Assembly: GCA_964518335.1 (NCBI GenBank)
Contig: CAZFDT010000077.1
Location: 1-23,945, forward strand
From: CAZFDT01 sp964518335
GTDB lineage: Bacteria; Planctomycetota; Phycisphaerae; Phycisphaerales; Phycisphaeraceae
DNA: 23,945 bases
Reading direction: 5' to 3'
Shown here: piece after piece, positions 12,735 to 19,663 of the stretch
Layout of the letters: each line of letters begins with the position of its first letter
How positions within the stretch are numbered: the first letter of the stretch is position 1
The notes under the pieces: model-generated
Database searches by the model: none
The model's input: the letters and a program-made list of their open reading frames with translations, nothing else
What the model was told of the DNA's origin: nothing
Made by a program: the position numbers and the translations under genes

Positions 12735-13940
12735 TCAGTCGTAGCGTCCGAAGTGCTGGATCGCGGCCATGATGAGGCGCAGGCCGGTGAGGCGCGAGCC
12801 GTTGTTGATGGAGCCGGCGGTGGCGAAGCGCAGGCCGCGGGTCGGGCGGGCCTGCTCGAAATCGCGGAGGAACTCGGTCACGATCGCCTGCTCGTCGTTG
12901 CGGCTGAAGGTGAAGGGCGCCAGTTGGCCGTCGATGACGGCGTGGGGCAGGTGGCGGCGGATGTCGGCGACGGCGAGCGTGGGGCCGAAGTTCGTACCGG
13001 TCAACTGCAGCTTGCCGAGGATCGGCAGGAGGTGGCCCATCGCCGAGTCGGAGTGCTGGTAGCGCGAGTCGCCGGGTCCGGGGCTGTACACGTCCCACAC
13101 GCCCTTGAGGATGGGCGCGCCGAACAGCTCGTACATGTCGGGCGTGAGCAGGCAGGAGTTGTCGTCGGCGAAGCCGAAGCCGCGCGGCGAGGTCTGCGGC
13201 GTGAAACCCGCTTCCTCATCGAGCACCCGCGCCAGCCCGAGCATCGCCCGCAGGATCAGATCGCGCAGTCGCACCGCCAGGTCGGGGTTGTCCAGCACCA
13301 GCAGCAGAAACGCCTCGACGCCGTAGATGCTGGTGGCGAACGTCACCGGCCCGCGCTGCCAGCGATACAGCGACGGCTTGACGCCTCGCGCCATCAGCCG
13401 CGACTTGTGCTCGTCCCAGTCCTCGGGCAGCACGAACTCGCGCAACGTCCGCACGTCGGCCACCCTCGCCTCGACGCGATCGAGCAAGGCCCGCAGCTCG
13501 TCCTCGCCATGCGCCGACTGCTGCAGCCACCACGAGCGATCGTGCCAGACGTTCTTCGCCTCGAAGATGTCGGCCAGCGTCTTGACCGGCGGGTACACGG
13601 CTGACGGGTCGGCGGGCGTCTCGCTCAGCAGTCGCCGGCCGATGATCTTCTCGGCCTTGTCGTTGTAGGCTTTGTTGAGCGACAGCCGCCAGGGCTCGTC
13701 GTGGTCGTAACGCCAGTAGTCCTCGGCGATGCCCAGCTCGTCATAGACGCACTCGCCGCCCATCCACACGCCCAGCGCCACCTGCGGCGCGTTGGCTGCG
13801 AACGGCTCCCGCCCCGCGACCTGCTCGTCGGCCCAGAACCGCTCCACGTCGAGCGGCGCCAGGCCATCGCGGGCGTGCATCTCGTGGACCAGCCACTCGG
13901 CTTTGGCCGCATGGTCATCTGCAACAGTGGTGGCGGGCAT
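12735..13940 (-). CDS. uroporphyrinogen-decarboxylase-like protein (URO-D/cobamide-methyltransferase fold)
   Basis: This 401-residue protein of the URO-D superfamily is of the type found beside carbohydrate genes in planctomycetes, Lentisphaerae and Clostridia. Evidence is the GPVTFATSIYGVEAFLLLVLDNPDLAVRL region (about 208-236) and GFGFADDNSCLLTPDMYELFGAPIL (about 263-287, the signature acidic and aromatic region). The C-terminal barrel end is AGSINNGSRLTGLRLIMAAIQHFGRYD. True HemE sequences have a different N-terminus and motif set, so heme synthesis is unlikely. Related enzymes move methyl groups to corrinoids or demethylate plant compounds. The ATG at 13940 has a GGAGGA 6 bases upstream. 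The adjacent oxidoreductase and isomerase suggest a role in sugar or methoxylated substrate catabolism. Confidence 0.8.
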   Translation of the reverse strand: MPATTVADDHAAKAEWLVHEMHARDGLAPLDVERFWADEQVAGREPFAANAPQVALGVWMGGECVYDELGIAEDYWRYDHDEPWRLSLNKAYNDKAEKIIGRRLLSETPADPSAVYPPVKTLADIFEAKNVWHDRSWWLQQSAHGEDELRALLDRVEARVADVRTLREFVLPEDWDEHKSRLMARGVKPSLYRWQRGPVTFATSIYGVEAFLLLVLDNPDLAVRLRDLILRAMLGLARVLDEEAGFTPQTSPRGFGFADDNSCLLTPDMYELFGAPILKGVWDVYSPGPGDSRYQHSDSAMGHLLPILGKLQLTGTNFGPTLAVADIRRHLPHAVIDGQLAPFTFSRNDEQAIVTEFLRDFEQARPTRGLRFATAGSINNGSRLTGLRLIMAAIQHFGRYD

Positions 13941-14027
13941 GAACGATCCTCCGTCGGTCCGTTCGCGGCGGCGTGGCCTTCCCCGGCAACGTTGTACCCG
14001 ATTGGCCCCCGGCGCTCGAGTGGCGTC

Positions 14028-14789
14028 TCACGGCCGCCGGCGCGTCGGGTCCACGCCGGCGCGCGTGCCCTCGGCCGTGGTCTGCGTCGCCGAACGCGGC
14101 AGGTCGCCGGGCATCCCCGGAGGCTGCTCGCCCAGCCACGAGTCGCTGGCCTTGGCCCGCGCGATGATGTCCACCGCCTCCTCCACGCTGTCGGTCACGT
14201 GGAACAGATCCATGTCCCCGGCGCTGATCGTGGCGAACTGGTCGCGCATGACGTCGGCCATCCACTTGACCAGCCCGTCCCAGTAGGCGTGACCGACGCA
14301 CACCACCGGGAACGGCGCGATCTTGAGCGTCTGGATGAGCGTGAGGCTCTCGAAGAACTCATCCATCGTGCCGAACCCGCCGGGGAAGTTGATGAACCCC
14401 GAGGCGTACTTCACGAACATCACCTTGCGCACGAAGAAGTAGCGGAACGTCAGCTCGTGCGTCTGATACGGGTTGGGCTGCTGCTCCATGGGCAGAGCGA
14501 TGTTGAGCCCGATGCTCTTGCCCTTGGCCTCGAAGGCGCCCTTGTTGGCGGCCTCCATGATGCCCGGCCCGCCGCCGGTGATCACCGCATAGTCGCGCTG
14601 CGTCAGCAGCTTGCCGCAATGCTCGGCCTGCGTGTAATAAGGATGGCCCGGCAGCATCCGCGCCGAGCCGAACACCGTCACCGCACGACCCACGCCCGAC
14701 ATCATCTCGAACCCATCGACGAACTCCGCCATGATGCGGAACAGCCGCCAGGTCTCGCGCGAAAGGAGGTTGTCCTTGTCGTAGGGCAT
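14028..14789 (-). CDS. LOG-family (TIGR00730-like) nucleotide phosphoribohydrolase-type protein
   Basis: This 253-residue cytoplasmic Rossmann-fold protein has the LOG signatures TVFGSARML (38-46), TGGGPGIMEAANKGA (71-85) and FPGGFGTMDEFFESL (135-149). The last is the PGGxGTxxE motif that carries the catalytic Glu (E144). Family members cleave nucleoside monophosphates to base and ribose 5-phosphate. Plant and actinobacterial relatives activate cytokinins, and bacterial ones are often annotated as 'lysine decarboxylase', which is wrong. Residues after about 215 are a disordered Gly/Pro/Arg tail. The ATG at 14789 lacks an SD. It sits next to a large inverted repeat separating it from rplT. Confidence 0.9.
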   Translation of the reverse strand: MPYDKDNLLSRETWRLFRIMAEFVDGFEMMSGVGRAVTVFGSARMLPGHPYYTQAEHCGKLLTQRDYAVITGGGPGIMEAANKGAFEAKGKSIGLNIALPMEQQPNPYQTHELTFRYFFVRKVMFVKYASGFINFPGGFGTMDEFFESLTLIQTLKIAPFPVVCVGHAYWDGLVKWMADVMRDQFATISAGDMDLFHVTDSVEEAVDIIARAKASDSWLGEQPPGMPGDLPRSATQTTAEGTRAGVDPTRRRP

Positions 14790-14801
14790 GGGGGAAGGGA
14801 G

Positions 14802-14899
14802 TAGGGCCTAGGGGTTAGGGCCTAGGGAAAAGCAGAGATAAAAGCAGTCGCCGCACGCGCGCATTCTGCCAGGCCCTGGGCCCTAACCCCTGGGCCCTA
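14802..14899. repeat. inverted repeat with tandemly duplicated TAGGGCC(T/C)AGGG arms
   Basis: The left arm 14802-14827 holds two TAGGGCCTAGGG units 14 bases apart. The right arm 14874-14899 holds the same pattern inverted, with CCCAGGG in place of CCTAGGG. Arms match at 24 of 26 positions across a 46-base spacer. It fills the gap between rplT and the LOG gene. No T-tract is present. Confidence 0.75.
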
Positions 14900-14904
14900 A
14901 GCTC

Positions 14905-15270
14905 TTACGCCGTTTTCGCCAGCGCGGCCTTGGCCTGCTCGACGATCTGGTCGAACGCGGCGGGGTCGTGGATGGCGATCTCGCTGAGCATCTTGCGGTT
15001 GAGGTCGATGCACGCGGCCTTGAGCCCGGCGATGAACCGGCTGTAGTTCATGTCGCGCATGGCCACCGCCGCGCTGATGCGCGTGATCCACAGGGCGCGG
15101 TAGTCGCGCTTGACCAGCTTGCGGTCGCGCGTGGCATACACGCCGGCGCGGATGACCGACTGCTTGACCTTGCGCCACTGCCCGCTGCGGGCGCCGCGGT
15201 TGCCCTTAGCGGCCTTGAACCACCGGTTCTTGGATTGACGCCGTGCGGCGCCCTTCTGTGCACGAGGCAT
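14905..15270 (-). CDS. rplT: 50S ribosomal protein bL20
   Basis: This 121-residue protein matches bL20 over its whole length. The basic N-terminal extension (MPRAQKGAARRQSKNRWFKAAKGNRGARS) threads into 23S rRNA. RDRKLVKRDYRALWITRISAA and MNYSRFIAGLKAACIDLNRKMLSEIAIHDPAAFDQIVE form the globular helical domain. bL20 is needed early in 50S assembly and in many bacteria represses its own operon by binding mRNA. A GGAGG is 7 bases before the ATG at 15270. It follows rpmI on the same strand, but the 179-base spacer holds a strong inverted repeat. infC, the usual third member, is absent. Confidence 0.98.
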   Translation of the reverse strand: MPRAQKGAARRQSKNRWFKAAKGNRGARSGQWRKVKQSVIRAGVYATRDRKLVKRDYRALWITRISAAVAMRDMNYSRFIAGLKAACIDLNRKMLSEIAIHDPAAFDQIVEQAKAALAKTA

Positions 15271-15357
15271 GGTGAGCCTCCGTTATTGCGTGCGGCGGGG
15301 CCGAGGCGACGACCTCGGACTTGGCCGGTTACTTCCGGGTGTGCCCGACGCACAGTG

Positions 15358-15445
15358 ATGTCTGATGTCTGATGTTTCATGTCTGATGTCAGAGGGGCGT
15401 GTCCGATGCTCTCACATCAGACATCATCCATCAGACATCAGACAT
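15358..15445. repeat. inverted repeat of ATGTCTG words in the rpmI-rplT spacer
   Basis: Arms 15358-15394 and 15409-15445 are each built of 7-base ATGTCTG repeats. They match inverted at 33 of 37 positions and leave a 14-base loop. Transcribed RNA would form a long hairpin between the rpmI stop and the rplT start. Confidence 0.75.
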
Positions 15446-15449
15446 GGCC

Positions 15450-15662
15450 TCACTCCGCCGGCTTGAGCGGGCGGCCGAGCATCTTCTCCAGGCGGCCGAT
15501 GTCGCCGCGCTTGGCCACGCCCTTGCTGCGCAGGCGCAGCTTGCGCTGGCCGGGCTTGCCGCTGAGCAGGTGGCCGGAGTAGGGCTTGCGGTACTTGACC
15601 TTGCCTCGCGCGGTGACTTTGACCCGCTTGAGCAGGCCCTTGTGGCTCTTCATCTTGGGCAT
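15450..15662 (-). CDS. rpmI: 50S ribosomal protein bL35
   Basis: This 70-residue protein has the bL35 signatures MPKMKSHKGLLKRVKVTARGK and a basic middle (KPYSGHLLSGKPGQRKLRL), ending in a short helix (RGDIGRLEKMLGRPLKPAE). It is slightly longer than the usual 64-66 residues at its C-terminus. The ATG at 15662 has AGGAA about 9 bases upstream; the longer open frame has no such signal. It is the first gene of the rpmI-rplT unit and divergent from rpsU. A good promoter (TTGCCG-16-TACAAT) lies about 50 bases upstream. Confidence 0.97.
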   Translation of the reverse strand: MPKMKSHKGLLKRVKVTARGKVKYRKPYSGHLLSGKPGQRKLRLRSKGVAKRGDIGRLEKMLGRPLKPAE

Positions 15663-15708
15663 GACACTGGTTCCTGACCCCCGGACAGCCCGCCGGAGCG
15701 AGCCGGGC

Positions 15709-15736
15709 ATTGTACCGACTGGTCCGCGAACGGCAA
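15709..15736 (-). promoter_or_regulatory. sigma70-like promoter for rpmI-rplT
   Basis: Minus-strand TTGCCG (15731-15736) and TACAAT (15709-15714) are 16 bases apart, giving a leader of about 40 bases before the rpmI ATG. The divergent rpsU promoter uses the same TTGCCG -35. Confidence 0.6.
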
Positions 15737-15753
15737 ACGCGGGACAAGGGCAT

Positions 15754-15782
15754 TTGCCGGTGACGGGGCTTGTGATTAGGAT
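15754..15782 (+). promoter_or_regulatory. sigma70-like promoter for rpsU
   Basis: TTGCCG (15754-15759) and TAGGAT (15777-15782) are 17 bases apart. The predicted leader is about 40 bases and carries an AGGAA at 15814-15818 before the ATG at 15829. The -35 boxes of the two divergent promoters are 17 bases apart. Confidence 0.5.
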
Positions 15783-15828
15783 ACCCGGCCCTAAAACACT
15801 CGGGACTCTACTTAGGAAACGATATCCC

Positions 15829-16077
15829 ATGGCGATTCGGATCAAAGCGCGGGCCGGCGAGTCGGCGGAGCAGTTGATGCGCCGGTTCAAGAAGATGTGC
15901 GAAAAGGAGGGCCTGACCAAGGACGTCAAGCGTCGGGCCTATTACGAAAAGCCCAGCGAAAAGAAGCAGCGGGCGATGCGCAAGAGCGTCAAGCGGATCG
16001 AGCAGGCCACGGGCAAGGCGCCGCCGCCCAAGCCCAAGCTCAAGCCCAAGGGACGCTTCGGCTCGCGCCCGCGCTGA
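15829..16077 (+). CDS. rpsU: 30S ribosomal protein bS21
   Basis: This 82-residue protein matches bS21. It has the RIKARAGESAEQLMRRFKKMCEKEGL helix and DVKRRAYYEKPSEKKQRAMRKSVKR, which contact the 3' end of 16S rRNA and help mRNA selection. The tail after about residue 62 (KAPPPKPKLKPKGRFGSRPR) is a Pro/Lys/Arg-rich extension beyond the E. coli length of 71. The ATG at 15829 is set by AGGAA at 15814-15818, the family's start and the promoter upstream; the open frame to 15586 is an artefact. It stands alone, divergent from rpmI and followed by a perfect palindrome. Confidence 0.97.
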   Translation: MAIRIKARAGESAEQLMRRFKKMCEKEGLTKDVKRRAYYEKPSEKKQRAMRKSVKRIEQATGKAPPPKPKLKPKGRFGSRPR

Positions 16078-16084
16078 GTTGCGG

Positions 16085-16106
16085 CAGACCCGCTTAAGCG
16101 GGTCTG
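16085..16106 (+). terminator. perfect 11-bp palindrome after rpsU, possible terminator
   Basis: CAGACCCGCTT paired with AAGCGGGTCTG starts 7 bases after the rpsU stop. The stem is strong but a T-run does not follow. It may terminate rpsU weakly or act as a 3'-end hairpin. Confidence 0.45.
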
Positions 16107-16251
16107 ACTCGGTTGGTGACCGGATGGAACAAGTGTTGAAGCTCTGTCGAGCAGGGGCCGCCGCCGGGCGGAACCCTGAGGGGAGGCTCCCACCCACTCC
16201 GACGCCGTCTGACGGTCGTTCGGGATACCCGGCGGGCTGAGTCGTAAGGAG
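16105..16251 (+). promoter_or_regulatory. structured leader candidate upstream of hppA
   Basis: Between the post-rpsU palindrome and hppA there are several local hairpins: GCTC-TGTC-GAGC, CCGCC-GCCG-GGCGG, GGGA-GGC-TCCC and CCGT-CTG-ACGG. TGACTCGG (16105-16112) can pair fully (with wobbles) with CTGAGTCG (16237-16244), closing the whole ~140-base element just before the AAGGAG site (16246-16251). It could be a regulatory leader or an independent small RNA. No known riboswitch class was recognised. Confidence 0.35.
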
Positions 16252-16260
16252 ACTCCAATC

Positions 16261-18873
16261 ATGCGCATGTGGTCGGGCATCACTGCCCTCGCCGTCGCTC
16301 TCGTCGGCACGATCGCCTCTCACGCCGACGCCGCCTCGTTCGCCCTTCCCACCGCCTACTACCTCGCCCCTGTCGGCGCGATCCTCGCGCTGATCATGGC
16401 CTTTGTGTTCTACGGCCAGATCATTCGCCACAGCGAGGGCGACGACAACATGGTCCGCATCGCCCAGGCCGTGCGCGAAGGCGCCTACGCTTACCTGCGG
16501 CGGCAGTACAAGATCGTCGCGGCCGTGTTCGTTGCACTGGTCCTCGTCCTGCTGCTGATGGCCTTCGGGCTCAAGCTCCAGCCGCAGCTCACCGCGCTGG
16601 GCGTGCCCGTGGCCGGCCTGCTGTCGGGCCTGTGCGGGTACTTCGGCATGAAGACCGCCACCAGCGCCAGCGCCCGCACCGCCCACGCCGCCAAGCAGTC
16701 GCTCAACGACGGCCTGAAGGTCGCCTTCCGCGCCGGCGCCGTCATGGGCCTGTGCGTCACCGGATTCGCCCTCCTGGACATCAGCGTCTGGTTCTTCCTG
16801 CTCACGCAGGTCTTCGGCTACGAGGACCTCAACGTCGTGACGACGATCACGCTCAGCTTCGCCATGGGCGCGTCGCTGCAGGCGCTGTTCGCCCGCGTGG
16901 GCGGGGGCATCTACACCAAGGCCGCCGACGTCGGCGCCGACCTCGTCGGCAAGGTCGAGGCCGGCATCCCCGAGGACGACGCCCGCAACCCGGCGACCAT
17001 CGCCGACAACGTCGGCGACAACGTCGGCGACGTGGCGGGCATGGGCGCCGACCTGTACGAGTCGTACTACGGCTCGATCCTGGCGTCGATGGCGCTGGCC
17101 GCCGCCGCCGCGTACCGACTCTCCCTCGACGCCGGCAGCGCCATCAAGCTCGTCTGCGTCGCCCCGGCGCTGGCGGGCGTGGGCATCATCCTGGCGATCA
17201 TCGGCATCTTCACCGTCCGCACCAAGGAAGGCGCGTCGATGGGTCAGCTCCTCAAGAGCCTGCACTCGGGCGTGTGGATCAGTTCGGCCCTCATCATCGT
17301 CGCCGCCGGCGGCATCCTCTACTGGCTGCTGACCGGACTCGTCCAGCAAGACGGAACCGCGGTGACGTTGATCTCCTGGTGGGGCGTCTGGGTGGCGATC
17401 ATCGCCGGGCTGGTCGCCGGCCTGGTCATCGCCTGGGGCACCGAGTTGTATACGTCCTACGAGCACAAGCCGACGCAACGCATTTCCGAGCAGGCGCAGA
17501 CGGGCCCGGCGACGGTCATCATCAGCGGCATCGCCGAGGGCATGATTTCCACTTGGATTCCGCTGCTGACCGTGGTCGTCGCCATTATGGTCGCGTTCAT
17601 TTTTGCCGGCGGCAATGAATCGTTCCTGCTGGGCGTCTTCGGCGTCGCCGTCGCCGCCGTGGGCATGCTCTCGACGCTGGCCATCACGCTCGCCACCGAC
17701 GCCTACGGCCCGATCGCCGACAACGCCGGCGGCAACGCCGAGATGACCCACCAGCCCCCGTTCGTCCGCGAGCGCACCGACATGCTCGACAGCCTGGGCA
17801 ACACCACCGCCGCCACCGGCAAAGGCTTCGCCATCGGGTCGGCGGCCCTCACCGCACTGGCCCTGCTGGCGGCCTACGTCATCACCGTGCAGTCGGCGCT
17901 GACCGATCAGGTCCGACAGTCGCCCATCGACGTGGCCGCGTCCGCTCAGTCCGCCACCATGGCCTACACCGGCAACGGCCTGTTCAAGGTCTCGCCCATG
18001 GGCAGCGACACGACCGATGCCGGCCTGCTCCTGCAGCCCGACAAGACCAACAGCATCGACGCGATCCTCAAGCCCGGCGACACGGTGCCGGCCCACTTCG
18101 ATGCGGACCTGGGCGTCTTCGAGGTCGCCCTCGCCGCCGCCGACGGCAAGCGCGTCAAGTTCGAGGTCGCTCCCGCGAGCAAGGCCTCGCTTCCGCAACT
18201 GCTGCAGTACTACAACGTGACGCTGATGAACCCGCGCGTGCTGTGCGGGCTGTTCGTGGGCGTGATGCTCGTGTTCGTGTTCTGCGCGATGACGATGAAC
18301 GCCGTGGGCCGCGCCGCCTTCGCCATGATGCAGGAGTGCCGGCGTCAGTTCGGCATCATGAAGGGCGCGTTCCGGGCCAAGGGCATGAGCGAGGCCGACA
18401 TTGCCGACCCGATGAAGTGGCCTTTCGAGATCGACGCCGACGGCAAGCGGTATCCCGACTACGCCAACTGCGTGGCGATTTCGACCGCCGGGGCGCAGCG
18501 GGAGATGGTGGTGCCGTCGATCATGGCGGTGCTGGTGCCGATCGTGGTGGGCCTGATCCTCGGCGTGGCGGGTGTGATGGGGATGCTCGCCGGGGCGCTG
18601 GTGTGCGGCTTTGCGGTGGCGATTTTCATGGCCAACGCCGGCGGCGCGTGGGACAACGCCAAGAAATACATCGAGGCCGGCCACTACGGCGGCAAGCGCA
18701 GCGACCCGCACAAGGCCGCCGTCGTCGGCGACACCGTGGGCGATCCCTTCAAGGACACCTCCGGCCCGTCGCTGAACATCCTCATCAAGCTCGTGAGCAT
18801 CGTGTCGGTCGTGTTCGCCGGCCTGATCGTCAAGTTCTCCCCCATGATCGGAGCGTGGCTACACTTAGGGTGA
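16261..18873 (+). CDS. hppA: membrane-bound cation-pumping pyrophosphatase, K+-dependent type, with a large loop insertion
   Basis: This 870-residue integral membrane enzyme couples PPi hydrolysis to export of Na+ and/or H+. It has about 16 membrane helices. Substrate and Mg motifs are DVGADLVGKVEAGIPEDDAR (223-242), DNVGDNVGDVAGMGADLYES (249-268), AYGPIADNAGGNAEM (481-495) and VVGDTVGDPFKDTSGPSLN (821-839). GNTTAATGKGFAIGSA (513-528) has Ala where K+-independent pumps have Lys, predicting K+ dependence. E267 in LYESYY is the gating Glu position of Na+-type pumps, so Na+ is favoured but not proven. Residues about 545-655 are an extra soluble segment absent from typical ~700-residue pumps. The N-terminus has an additional hydrophobic segment. 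AAGGAG lies 9 bases before the ATG, behind a long structured leader. Confidence 0.95.
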   Translation: MRMWSGITALAVALVGTIASHADAASFALPTAYYLAPVGAILALIMAFVFYGQIIRHSEGDDNMVRIAQAVREGAYAYLRRQYKIVAAVFVALVLVLLLMAFGLKLQPQLTALGVPVAGLLSGLCGYFGMKTATSASARTAHAAKQSLNDGLKVAFRAGAVMGLCVTGFALLDISVWFFLLTQVFGYEDLNVVTTITLSFAMGASLQALFARVGGGIYTKAADVGADLVGKVEAGIPEDDARNPATIADNVGDNVGDVAGMGADLYESYYGSILASMALAAAAAYRLSLDAGSAIKLVCVAPALAGVGIILAIIGIFTVRTKEGASMGQLLKSLHSGVWISSALIIVAAGGILYWLLTGLVQQDGTAVTLISWWGVWVAIIAGLVAGLVIAWGTELYTSYEHKPTQRISEQAQTGPATVIISGIAEGMISTWIPLLTVVVAIMVAFIFAGGNESFLLGVFGVAVAAVGMLSTLAITLATDAYGPIADNAGGNAEMTHQPPFVRERTDMLDSLGNTTAATGKGFAIGSAALTALALLAAYVITVQSALTDQVRQSPIDVAASAQSATMAYTGNGLFKVSPMGSDTTDAGLLLQPDKTNSIDAILKPGDTVPAHFDADLGVFEVALAAADGKRVKFEVAPASKASLPQLLQYYNVTLMNPRVLCGLFVGVMLVFVFCAMTMNAVGRAAFAMMQECRRQFGIMKGAFRAKGMSEADIADPMKWPFEIDADGKRYPDYANCVAISTAGAQREMVVPSIMAVLVPIVVGLILGVAGVMGMLAGALVCGFAVAIFMANAGGAWDNAKKYIEAGHYGGKRSDPHKAAVVGDTVGDPFKDTSGPSLNILIKLVSIVSVVFAGLIVKFSPMIGAWLHLG

Positions 18874-18918
18874 CATCTGTCAGCCGGATACGGACAGTTC
18901 CACTTTCGGGAGCGTGAC

Positions 18919-19158
18919 ATGAACCCTTTTGATCTTCGTGAGGCCCTGAGAACCCAGCCATTTGAGCCGCTCGTGGTGGTGACGAACAGCGGCGACCGCT
19001 ACGTCATCAAACACCCGGAGATGGCGCAGCTCATGGAGAACGGCACGCTGCTGATTTTCGAGCCTTCAGAGCGCGATGACGCCACCGCCAAGCGCATGAC
19101 GCGGGTCGGTTACGTGAACATTGCTGCGCTGGAGCCCCTGCGCGAAAAGGCGGCGTGA
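18919..19158 (+). CDS. small protein of the 'LRTQPFEP...HPEM' type, unknown function
   Basis: This 79-residue protein begins with FDLREALRTQPFEPLVVVTNSGDRYVIKHPEMAQLM, a pattern seen in many short planctomycete proteins (a helix, then two strands around a conserved HPE). The C-terminal part (VGYVNIAALEPLREKAA) would be a further strand and helix. No catalytic motif, membrane segment or signal peptide is present. The ATG at 18919 has GGGAG about 7 bases upstream. It lies between hppA and rsfS in the same direction, with 45- and 42-base gaps. It probably forms a small beta-sandwich domain used in protein contacts, but no role is known. Confidence 0.75.
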   Translation: MNPFDLREALRTQPFEPLVVVTNSGDRYVIKHPEMAQLMENGTLLIFEPSERDDATAKRMTRVGYVNIAALEPLREKAA

Positions 19159-19160
19159 AG

Positions 19161-19189
19161 TTGCCACAAACGGACCTAGCGGGTACATC
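19161..19189 (+). promoter_or_regulatory. possible promoter for rsfS
   Basis: TTGCCA (19161-19166) and TACATC (19184-19189) are 17 bases apart. The -10 ends 11 bases before the rsfS ATG and no SD is present, so the leader would be only a few bases. Confidence 0.4.
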
Positions 19190-19200
19190 TATGCCTGCTT

Positions 19201-19662
19201 ATGTCCAAACTTGATACAGTGATGCCCGGCATCGATGCGACGGACGCGAACCGTCTCAAGCAGCGCCATGCGCGCGACAGCGCCGCCGAATCGGAAAAAG
19301 CCCGGCATTTTGCCCTTGAAGCCGCGCGGCTGCTGCACGATTCGCATTGCGAAGACGTGCTTGTGCTTGATACGCGCGGCGTGAGCCAGATCACCGATTT
19401 CATCGTACTCGCCAGCGGCACGAGCGACCGGCAGATCCGCTCGGTGGGCGACGAGGTGGCCGCGCTGGGCAAGCCGCTGGGTTTTGCCCGCTTCGGCAGC
19501 GAGCTGGACCCGCGGGCGACGTGGCTGGTGGCGGATTTCGTGGATGTGATCGTGCATCTGTTCGAGCCGGCGACACGGGCGCATTACGACCTGGAAATGA
19601 TGTGGGGCGACGTGCCCCGCTTGGATTGGCGACGCACCTCGGGGAAAAGGAACGAAGACTGA
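19201..19662 (+). CDS. rsfS: ribosomal silencing factor RsfS
   Basis: This 153-residue member of the RsfS/Iojap family binds uL14 on the 50S subunit and blocks subunit joining when nutrients are short. Family core: AARLLHDSHCEDVLVLDTRGVSQITDFIVLASGTSDRQIRSVGDEV (about 42-87), then ELDPRATWLVADFVDVIVHLFEPATRAHYDLEMMWGDVPRLDW to near the end. An N-terminal tail of about 35 residues and a short C-terminal KRNED are extra. The ATG at 19201 lacks a Shine-Dalgarno; a promoter-like TTGCCA-17-TACATC sits directly upstream. nadD, a frequent neighbour, is absent. The next gene starts one base after its stop, so they are co-translated. Confidence 0.95.
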   Translation: MSKLDTVMPGIDATDANRLKQRHARDSAAESEKARHFALEAARLLHDSHCEDVLVLDTRGVSQITDFIVLASGTSDRQIRSVGDEVAALGKPLGFARFGSELDPRATWLVADFVDVIVHLFEPATRAHYDLEMMWGDVPRLDWRRTSGKRNED

Positions 19663-19663
19663 C

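Noticed and set aside
9389..12772. 1127-residue plus-strand open frame
   Set aside because: It is an Arg/His/Gly-rich shadow of three well-supported minus-strand genes with recognisable motifs, an artefact of high GC content.
12735..13940. HemE (heme synthesis)
   Set aside because: The URO-D fold is present, but key HemE N-terminal motifs are not recognisable and the neighbours are sugar genes.
14028..14789. Lysine decarboxylase (common label for this family)
   Set aside because: PGGxGTxxE and GGGPGIMEA identify the LOG nucleotide-hydrolase family, not a decarboxylase.
15358..15445. Possible CRISPR array because of repeated ATGTCTG words
   Set aside because: Units are only 7 bases with no spacers, and the two halves are inverted; no cas gene is present.
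16085..16106. Classical rho-independent terminator after rpsU
   Set aside because: The stem is strong but no T-run follows, so it is listed only as a possible terminator.
15808..18711. 967-residue minus-strand open frame
   Set aside because: It overlaps hppA, which has all catalytic motifs, and has a low-complexity charged composition without domains.
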